Part shown: positions 5,994 to 10,898 of the stretch, piece after piece
How the letters are laid out: each line of letters begins with the position of its first letter
Position numbering within the stretch: the stretch's first letter is position 1
NCBI GenBank assembly: GCA_029862285.1
Contig: JAOTXR010000033.1
Coordinates: 1-10,898 of the forward strand
DNA length: 10,898 nt
Reading direction: 5' to 3'
Source: Gammaproteobacteria bacterium
Lineage (GTDB): Bacteria; Pseudomonadota; Gammaproteobacteria; Steroidobacterales; JABDKV01
The notes under the pieces: model-generated
Told to the model about the DNA's origin: nothing
The model's database searches: none
The model's input: only the letters and a program-made list of their open reading frames with translations
Program-made: the position numbers and the translations under genes

Positions 5994-6644
5994 CTAGCGC
6001 GCCAACAGGGCCTGCTCGATCGCCGGCCAGGCATTGTCCAGCAATTTCGGCTGTGCCGCGGCATTTGGATGGACACCATCCGCCTGCATCAGGTTGGCAT
6101 CGAGCGCGACACCATCCATGAAGAAATCCACCAGCGGCAATTCATGCCTCTTGGCGGCCTCTTGGTACAGCGCATGAAACTTTTGCGTATAACGCGGGCC
6201 ATAATTGGTGGGAATACGCATGCCGAGCAGCGCAACGGCGGCACCGGCATCACGACTCAGTTCGATCATCGTATTGAGATTGCTCTCGATCACCGGCAAC
6301 GGCAGGGCACGCAGGCCATCGTTGCCGCCGAGTTCAAGGACCACCAGGACCGGATTGTGCTTTGGCAGCGCTGTTTTCAGACGCGTCAATCCGCCGGACG
6401 TGGTATCGCCAGATACACTGGCGTTGACCACATCATAGTCGTGGCCCTGCATGTTTAGCCGCTGCTGCAGCAGGCTGACCCAGGTTTGCCTGATTTCGAT
6501 ACCATAACCCGCGCTGAGGCTGTCGCCGACGACGAGAATGACCGGCTTCCCGCCGTCATCGCTGGTGATAGCAGGTGGCGGCGAATCCGCCGCGCATGCG
6601 GCCAGATTTATCGATAACAGAAATGCAAGCGACCATTTATACAT
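5994..6644 (-). CDS. tesA: TesA-like GDSL (SGNH) esterase/lysophospholipase, predicted lipoprotein
   Basis: 216 residues from the ATG at 6644. An upstream in-frame ATG at 6662 is possible and would add six residues. Seen: all four SGNH blocks, with catalytic Ser in VVGDSLSAGYG (S42), Gly in VSGDTTSGG (G79), Asn in LGGNDGLR (N108), and the Asp/His pair in ADGVHPNA (D189, H192). Spacing from block II onward matches the residues known for E. coli TesA (G44, N73, D154, H157), offset by a constant 35. Known: TesA is a periplasmic thioesterase, arylesterase and lysophospholipase I. Odd: E. coli TesA is soluble, whereas here the leader ends in LAAC with C17 as a good lipidation site and Ala at +2, which suggests a membrane-anchored lipoprotein. 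It is divergent from ybbAP, the ABC transporter TesA is linked to. Inference: it hydrolyses hydrophobic or lysolipid substrates that YbbAP withdraws from the inner membrane. The start codon shares CATG with ybbA. Confidence 0.92.
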   Translation of the reverse strand: MYKWSLAFLLSINLAACAADSPPPAITSDDGGKPVILVVGDSLSAGYGIEIRQTWVSLLQQRLNMQGHDYDVVNASVSGDTTSGGLTRLKTALPKHNPVLVVLELGGNDGLRALPLPVIESNLNTMIELSRDAGAAVALLGMRIPTNYGPRYTQKFHALYQEAAKRHELPLVDFFMDGVALDANLMQADGVHPNAAAQPKLLDNAWPAIEQALLAR

Positions 6645-6645
6645 G
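6642..6645. promoter_or_regulatory. shared divergent start site of tesA and ybbA (CATG)
   Basis: The palindrome CATG contains the minus-strand ATG of tesA (6644-6642) and the plus-strand ATG of ybbA (6643-6645), so the two coding regions overlap by two bases with no intergenic space. Each gene's promoter and ribosome site must lie inside the other gene. I see no good Shine-Dalgarno for either start. A 10-base palindrome TTATCGATAA (6608-6617) and an AT-rich stretch (about 6600-6660) lie next to it, inside the tesA leader codons. Confidence 0.6.
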
Positions 6646-7329
6646 ACAAACCAATCTCTCATCGCACTGCGTGCAGAAAATCTCTCGAAGCAGGTTAACA
6701 GCCCCGAAGGAACTTTGACCATTCTCGACGACGTGAGTTTCCACATTGAGCGTGGCCGTTCGGTCGCTATTTGCGGACCGTCCGGTTCGGGGAAGTCGAC
6801 GCTCCTGGCGCTACTCGCCGGTCTCGATGAAGCAACTGGCGGCCGGGTGTGGCTGGATAATTCCGAACTTGGCAGCCTTGACGAAGACGGTCGTGCCGCA
6901 TTGCGTGCGCGTCGGGTCGGTTTCGTATTTCAGTCGTTTCACCTGGTGCCTTCGCTGACCGCTCTGGAAAACGTCATGTTGCCGCTGGAACTGGACGGCA
7001 CCAATAGTCCGCGCCACCGGGCCGCGGAAACGCTGCGGGCAGTAGGTTTGGCCCAACGGACCGGCCATTACCCCAATCAATTGTCCGGCGGCGAAAAACA
7101 ACGCGTAGCCATCGCGCGCGCCTTTGCCGGTCGTCCCGCCGTGTTGTTTGCCGACGAACCTACCGGCAATCTCGATAGTGTAACCGGCGAGAAAATCATC
7201 GATCTGTTATTCGATCTCAACCGACTACACCAGGCCACGCTCGTGCTGGTAACCCACGATGAGAAGCTGGCTTCGCGCTGCGACCGGCGTCTGAACCTGT
7301 CTGCCGGCAGACTGGTGACGGATTCATGA
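6643..7329 (+). CDS. ybbA: YbbA, ABC transporter ATPase (LolD/MacB-like)
   Basis: 228 residues, the normal length for the LolD/MacB-type ATPases of the FtsX-permease class. Seen: Walker A GPSGSGKST (45-53); Q-loop FVFQSF (Q97); signature LSGGEKQ (147-153); Walker B VLFADE (167-172) with catalytic E172; D-loop NLD (176-178); and switch His in THD (H205). All catalytic residues are intact. Known: YbbA pairs with YbbP and, with TesA, forms a transporter-hydrolase unit; these ATPases drive mechanical transmission across the inner membrane rather than classical transport. The start at 6643 gives the expected N-terminus (SLIALRAENLSK). A longer frame from 6538 would run antisense through the tesA start. 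Its stop overlaps the ybbP start by ATGA (7326-7329), so translation is probably coupled. It acts on the cytoplasmic face of the inner membrane. Confidence 0.95.
   Translation: MTNQSLIALRAENLSKQVNSPEGTLTILDDVSFHIERGRSVAICGPSGSGKSTLLALLAGLDEATGGRVWLDNSELGSLDEDGRAALRARRVGFVFQSFHLVPSLTALENVMLPLELDGTNSPRHRAAETLRAVGLAQRTGHYPNQLSGGEKQRVAIARAFAGRPAVLFADEPTGNLDSVTGEKIIDLLFDLNRLHQATLVLVTHDEKLASRCDRRLNLSAGRLVTDS
7299..7312 (+). promoter_or_regulatory. palindrome just upstream of the ybbP start
   Basis: GTCTGCCGGCAGAC is a perfect 14-base palindrome, flanked (after one mismatch) by CC/GG. It lies 13 bases before the ybbP ATG, within the last codons of ybbA. In RNA it could form a short CCGG-looped hairpin next to the translation-initiation region and so tune coupling between the two subunits. 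It also simply encodes LSAGR, so selection for structure is not shown. Confidence 0.25.
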
Positions 7330-9827
7330 AAACATTCCGTCGTGGAATTGGCTTTGGCCTGCGCGCACTGCTGCGCGATTTTCGTGCCGGCGAGCTGGCG
7401 GTGTTGAGCGCGGCGTTGATCATTGCCGTCGCATCGGTTACGGCGATAGGATTTCTCACCGATCGCATCGGCCAGGCGGTCGCATTACAGGCTGCAGAAG
7501 TTCTCGCAGCGGATCTGCGCCTGAGTTCACCGCAGCCACTGGATCCCGCCCGATTGGCGCAGGCGCGCAAACGCGGCCTGTCGACGGCAACTCTGCTGTC
7601 GTTTCCCAGCGTCGTATTTTCCGGGGAAGACAGCGTGCTCGCCGCCATCAACGCGGTTAGTGATGGTTATCCGCTACGCGGCGAAGTGCGGATTGCCCCG
7701 GGTTTGCTGGCCGACCCGCATGTCGCGGCTGGCGTGCCGCCACGGGGTGAACTGTGGCTCGATACCGCAGTACTGGCACGCCTCGGCATTGATGTCGGCG
7801 CGCAGGTCGAACTGGGTGCAGCAATGTTCAGGGTAAGTGCCGTTTTGACCTATCGACCGGATCAGACACCGGGATTTGCCAGCCTGGCACCAGCGCTGAT
7901 CATGAATATCGACGACATACCCGACACGGGTCTGCTCGGCGAGGGCTCGCGCGTATCTCATGCGCAGTTGTTCGCCGGCACACGTAACGAGATTGCCAGC
8001 TTCGCGGTGGATATTGAGCCACAACTGCCAGCCAGTGTGCGTCTGCTGGACCGCGGCGATGCCGGCCGCGAACTGACCGATGCCATATCCCGTGCCGGAC
8101 GGTTTCTCGCACTGGCCTCGCTGGTCAGCTTGTTGTTGGCTGCCGTCGCCATTGCGATGTCGGCGCGACGTTATGCCGAAAGACGCCTCGACACCGCGGC
8201 GTTGATGAAAAGCCTCGGCGCGCCACAACGCTTCGTCGTGACCAGCTCGCTGACCCAGATAATCGTAATCGGTATGGTTGCCAGTCTGCTTGGCACCGTG
8301 CTTGGACTGGCCGCCGAACGCGCCCTGTCCGTGTTGCTGGCCGGACTGTTGCGCAATGATTTACCCGTACCGTCACTCAAGCCACTGGCACTCGGCTTTG
8401 GCACGGCGCTCATTTTGCTTGCCGGTTTTGCCTTGCCGTCGGTGTTGCGGTTGTCAACCACGCCGCCGTTGCGCGTGTTGCGACGCGACCTGTCACCGCC
8501 GCCCCCTGGCGCGCTGATGACCTATGGCGCGGCGATGGCTGCGCTGGGTTTATTGATTTACTGGTCGGTACGCGACATCAAGCTGGTGCTGATTATCGTT
8601 GGCGGTACCGTGCTGACCGGTGCCGTGTTATTCCTTGTCGGACGATTGCTCATCGTCGTACTCGCGCGTGGTCGCAGCCGCGTCGGCGTTGCGTGGCGTT
8701 ACGGGCTGGCCAATATCGCGAGACGTGGCAGCGACAGCGCCGTACAGGTGGTCGCATTTGGCCTGGGCCTGATGGTGTTGCTGGTGTTGACACTGGTACG
8801 TAACGATTTGCTGGCCGGCTGGCGTGCCACTCTGGATACACAAGCGCCGAATCATTTTTTGATCAACATCCAGCCGGATGAGCGCGACAGCGTGCGCGAC
8901 ACGCTGGTCGCCGAGGGTCTGCCGGCGCCCGAGTTTGTACCGCTGGTGCGGGCGCGAATGACCCGCGTCGGCAACGACACGGTCGGCGAGCGGAATTATC
9001 GCAGCGATCGGGGCCGGCGACTGGCCGGTCGTGGTGCCAACCTGACCTATGCCGAAAAGTTATCTGCCAGCAACCGGATTCTCGCTGGCGAGTGGTGGCC
9101 CCGTGATTACAACGGTCCACCGCTGGTATCGGTCGAGATCGACGCGGCTCGCGAGATGAGCATCGGCATTGGCGATTTGCTCACCTTCGATATCGCCGGT
9201 ATGGAGTTGGCCGCCACGTTAAGTTCGCTGCGCGAAGTCAAATGGGATTCCTTTCAGCCGAATTTTTTCATGGTGTTCTCGCCCAATGCTCTACAGGACT
9301 ACCCAAAAACTTTTATCGCCAGTCTCAGGGTGCCGGACGACAAACGTGGGGCATTACTGAAGCTGGTGCGCGCGCATCCCAGCGTATCGGTGATCGATAT
9401 CGAAGCGGTACTCGACCAGGTGCGTCAGGTAATCGATAAGGCCGCACTGGCGGTGCAGTCCGTTTTCCTGTTTACGCTGGCGGCAGGTCTCGTTGTGCTG
9501 TTCGCGGCCGTGCAGTCCACGCTCAACGAGCGGCGTTATGAGAGCGCCCTGCTGCGTACTTTCGGCGCACGACGCAGTACGGTGTTTGCCGGCCTCGCTG
9601 CCGAGTTTGTAGCGCTGGGCCTGGCTGCCGGCATATTTGCAGCTTTCGGCGCCAGCGTCGTCGGCGGCCTCGCCGCCCGGCAATTATTTGACCTGAATTA
9701 CCAGCTGGATCCGATGCTGTGGCTGTTCGGTACCCTGACCGGCGTAGTCGTAGTTGGCATCAGTGGTGTGCTGGCCGCCCGCGGTGCCGTGAACACGCCG
9801 CCGATCCGCACACTGCGTGCGGGCTGA
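7326..9827 (+). CDS. ybbP: YbbP, FtsX/MacB-superfamily ABC permease
   Basis: 833 residues, close to the roughly 800 of E. coli YbbP. Seen: TM1 (about 22-43); a first large extracytoplasmic region (about 45-250); TM helices at about 257-280, 304-330 and 352-373; two more at 398-447; one at 472-492; a second extracytoplasmic region (about 495-705); and three C-terminal helices (705-730, 755-782, 798-818). This gives ten helices with two FtsX-type permease blocks. The two predicted cytoplasmic coupling segments, ERRLDTAALMKSLGAPQ (285-301) and NERRYESALLRTFGARR (734-750), look alike, as expected for a duplicated block. Known: the fold pairs with a LolD-like ATPase. Inference: with YbbA it extracts hydrophobic molecules from the inner membrane and hands them to TesA. 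It starts within the ybbA stop (ATGA). No strong terminator follows at 9828-9963. Confidence 0.94.
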   Translation: MKTFRRGIGFGLRALLRDFRAGELAVLSAALIIAVASVTAIGFLTDRIGQAVALQAAEVLAADLRLSSPQPLDPARLAQARKRGLSTATLLSFPSVVFSGEDSVLAAINAVSDGYPLRGEVRIAPGLLADPHVAAGVPPRGELWLDTAVLARLGIDVGAQVELGAAMFRVSAVLTYRPDQTPGFASLAPALIMNIDDIPDTGLLGEGSRVSHAQLFAGTRNEIASFAVDIEPQLPASVRLLDRGDAGRELTDAISRAGRFLALASLVSLLLAAVAIAMSARRYAERRLDTAALMKSLGAPQRFVVTSSLTQIIVIGMVASLLGTVLGLAAERALSVLLAGLLRNDLPVPSLKPLALGFGTALILLAGFALPSVLRLSTTPPLRVLRRDLSPPPPGALMTYGAAMAALGLLIYWSVRDIKLVLIIVGGTVLTGAVLFLVGRLLIVVLARGRSRVGVAWRYGLANIARRGSDSAVQVVAFGLGLMVLLVLTLVRNDLLAGWRATLDTQAPNHFLINIQPDERDSVRDTLVAEGLPAPEFVPLVRARMTRVGNDTVGERNYRSDRGRRLAGRGANLTYAEKLSASNRILAGEWWPRDYNGPPLVSVEIDAAREMSIGIGDLLTFDIAGMELAATLSSLREVKWDSFQPNFFMVFSPNALQDYPKTFIASLRVPDDKRGALLKLVRAHPSVSVIDIEAVLDQVRQVIDKAALAVQSVFLFTLAAGLVVLFAAVQSTLNERRYESALLRTFGARRSTVFAGLAAEFVALGLAAGIFAAFGASVVGGLAARQLFDLNYQLDPMLWLFGTLTGVVVVGISGVLAARGAVNTPPIRTLRAG

Positions 9828-9963
9828 CCGACCCATGATCTGCAGTGATTGCAAGACACCTGTTGCAGTCAGCCGGGAGAAATCGCGGCCAGCGGCACGG
9901 TGGCCAGGGAGACCAGTTCCACCTGTATGCCGGCGCGGCAAATAAGTACACTGTCCCTCAATC

Positions 9964-10473
9964 ATGTACTACATGGCTTATGGATCGAACCTGCACCCCG
10001 GCCGCCTACGCGACCGCGTCCCCACCGCCGAACTGTGTGGCGCGACGACCATCGCTGGCTGGCGGCTTGAGTGGCACAAACGAAGCTACGATGGATCGGC
10101 CAAATGCAGTATCGTGCGTGCTACCGGCAACAGCCTGCTTTGCGTCGCCGTTTATGAATTTGAACGCGATCACCTGCACCTGCTGGACACCGCCGAGGGC
10201 CTGGGCAACGGTTATGAACATTTCGAGCTGAACGTGACCGGTTTTGGCACCTGCCTGACCTACCGGGCTCAGACGACGCATATTGACGAGACGCTCAAGC
10301 CCTACGAGTGGTACAAGGAATTCGTGCTGCTCGGTTGTGAACACCACGGTTTCGATGGACCCTATCTGGAAGAGATCCGCACGGTCACGCATTGCGACGA
10401 CCCCGAACCCAACCGTCACTCCCGGCACATGGCGCGAATCGCTCAGCTGCAATCCGGTCAGCGGTCTTCTTGA
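9964..10473 (+). CDS. gamma-glutamylcyclotransferase-like protein (GGCT/AIG2-type fold)
   Basis: 169 residues, a typical length for a bacterial GGCT-like protein. Seen: MAYGSNL (4-10), the substrate-binding YGSN motif near the N-terminus; the segment LLDTAEGLGNGYE (73-85), with E78 as the expected catalytic acid in the LDxxEG motif; and a C-terminal helix WYKEFVLLGCEHHGFDGPYLEEI like that of the family. Known: GGCT enzymes convert gamma-glutamyl amino acids to 5-oxoproline, and related members act on gamma-glutamylamines or glutathione. The exact substrate is not predictable. It is cytoplasmic. No Shine-Dalgarno precedes the ATG, and the 136-base gap after ybbP leaves it unclear whether the gene has its own promoter. 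The Met at 9973 would cut into the YGSN motif region, so 9964 is preferred. Confidence 0.85.
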   Translation: MYYMAYGSNLHPGRLRDRVPTAELCGATTIAGWRLEWHKRSYDGSAKCSIVRATGNSLLCVAVYEFERDHLHLLDTAEGLGNGYEHFELNVTGFGTCLTYRAQTTHIDETLKPYEWYKEFVLLGCEHHGFDGPYLEEIRTVTHCDDPEPNRHSRHMARIAQLQSGQRSS

Positions 10474-10486
10474 TCAAGTTAACACC

Positions 10487-10549
10487 ATGAACCTTCGAAG
10501 GAGACAGTTCAGCTATTTGCCGTTGCCATCTGTGCTGCCAATACCATGA
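10487..10549 (+). other. 20-codon mini-ORF coupled to the downstream membrane-protein gene
   Basis: ATG 10487 opens a 20-codon frame (basic start MNLRRRQ, Pro/Leu-rich end) whose TGA (10547-10549) overlaps the ATG of the next gene (10546-10548) as ATGA. A good Shine-Dalgarno-like AAGGAGAC (10498-10505) lies inside the mini-ORF, 41 bases before the downstream ATG, too far to serve it directly. The frame could be a translated leader that couples to the downstream start, or chance. Confidence 0.35.
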
Positions 10550-10898
10550 AATCCGTACTGCTGATCGTCGATGCGATCATCAACCTGGTGCTGGGCGCGG
10601 GACTGATCCTGTTCCCGGCACCGATCGTCGAATGGCTGGGAATCCCCGGTGCCGAGCCGGCGTTTTATCCGGGCATCCTCGGCGGAGTTCTGTTCGGTAT
10701 CGGCATTGCGTTGTTGCGCGAGCGCCACTACGGTACGGGCGGGCTGGGGCTGTGGGGCGCACTCAGCATCAATCTTTGCGGCGGGCTGGTGCTGGCGGGC
10801 TGGCTGCTGTTCGGTGGCCTGGTGCTGCCGCTACGCGGCCTGGTTTTCCTGTGGGCCCTGGTGGCAGTGCTGGTAGGGATCAGCGCGTTCGAGGCGGT
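10546..10898 (+). CDS. multi-pass integral membrane protein, unknown function (partial, runs off the window)
   Basis: The frame opens at ATG 10546 and is still open at the window edge (117 codons seen), so the C-terminus is missing. It was not part of any shorter complete ORF because no stop occurs. Seen: a hydrophobic first helix (about 3-24, LLIVDAIINLVLGAGLILF) after a short N-terminus; PAPIVEWLGIPGA; then three further helices at about 40-58, 66-88 and 92-113, giving four TM segments. No motif I recognise. In-frame upstream there is a stop (10480-10482) and no ATG, GTG or TTG before 10546, so the start is secure unless a rare codon is used. It lies downstream of the GGCT-like gene and may be co-transcribed with it. 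Confidence 0.75.
   Translation, partial: MKSVLLIVDAIINLVLGAGLILFPAPIVEWLGIPGAEPAFYPGILGGVLFGIGIALLRERHYGTGGLGLWGALSINLCGGLVLAGWLLFGGLVLPLRGLVFLWALVAVLVGISAFEA

Noticed and set aside
6538..6642. 35-residue extension of YbbA from the ATG at 6538
   Set aside because: It runs antisense through tesA and does not resemble YbbA family N-termini.
9835..9945. 36-codon ORF with a CxxC start, between ybbP and the GGCT-like gene
   Set aside because: No ribosome site, Arg/Pro-rich low-complexity tail, no family resemblance; likely chance in GC-rich DNA.
1..10898. CRISPR array, tRNA/rRNA, insertion sequence, prophage or defence island
   Set aside because: No regularly spaced repeats, tRNA-like folds, transposase, integrase or defence-type genes are seen on either strand.

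Overview
The window reads as chromosomal DNA of a GC-rich, probably aquatic gammaproteobacterium. The evidence is a TesA/YbbA/YbbP locus arranged as in Gammaproteobacteria, a PEP-CTERM-type exported protein, a secreted CRTAC1-type FG-GAP/ASPIC protein with a TPR lipoprotein beside it, and a REP-like palindrome of the kind common in gammaproteobacterial intergenic DNA. No species can be named from the sequence. There are no RNA genes, insertion sequences, CRISPR arrays, phage genes or recognisable defence genes.

Layout. 1-210 is the C-terminal end of a sodium:solute symporter (+). 211-374 is a regulatory gap with a near-consensus sigma70 promoter for a short secreted protein with a VPIPGA/PEP-CTERM-like sorting tail (375-1049, +), which ends at a strong intrinsic terminator (1075-1105). 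A REP-like element (1121-1143) and a possible leaderless promoter precede a 587-residue seven-repeat FG-GAP protein with an ASPIC/UnbV tail (1208-2971, +). It is convergent with a TPR lipoprotein (3110-4537, -). The gap between them is filled with three degenerate copies of a palindromic intergenic repeat. A class I methyltransferase (4733-5377, +) diverges from the TPR gene and is followed by a small multi-TM protein (about 5427-5867, +).

5994-9827 is the tesA / ybbA-ybbP module: tesA on the minus strand, ybbAP on the plus strand. The divergent starts fall in one CATG tetranucleotide and ybbA-ybbP overlap by ATGA. TesA here carries a lipobox, unlike the soluble periplasmic enzyme of E. coli. 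The module probably extracts and hydrolyses hydrophobic or lysophospholipid-like molecules at the inner membrane/periplasm. It is followed by a gamma-glutamylcyclotransferase-like gene (9964-10473, +) and a 4-TM protein running off the right edge (10546 onward, +), which is preceded by a 20-codon mini-ORF ending in an ATGA overlap.

Most of this is ordinary chromosome. The points most worth a second look are the lipoprotein TesA with the shared CATG start, the CRTAC1/TPR convergent pair, and the coupled mini-ORF at the right end. I found no clear previously undescribed multi-gene system.
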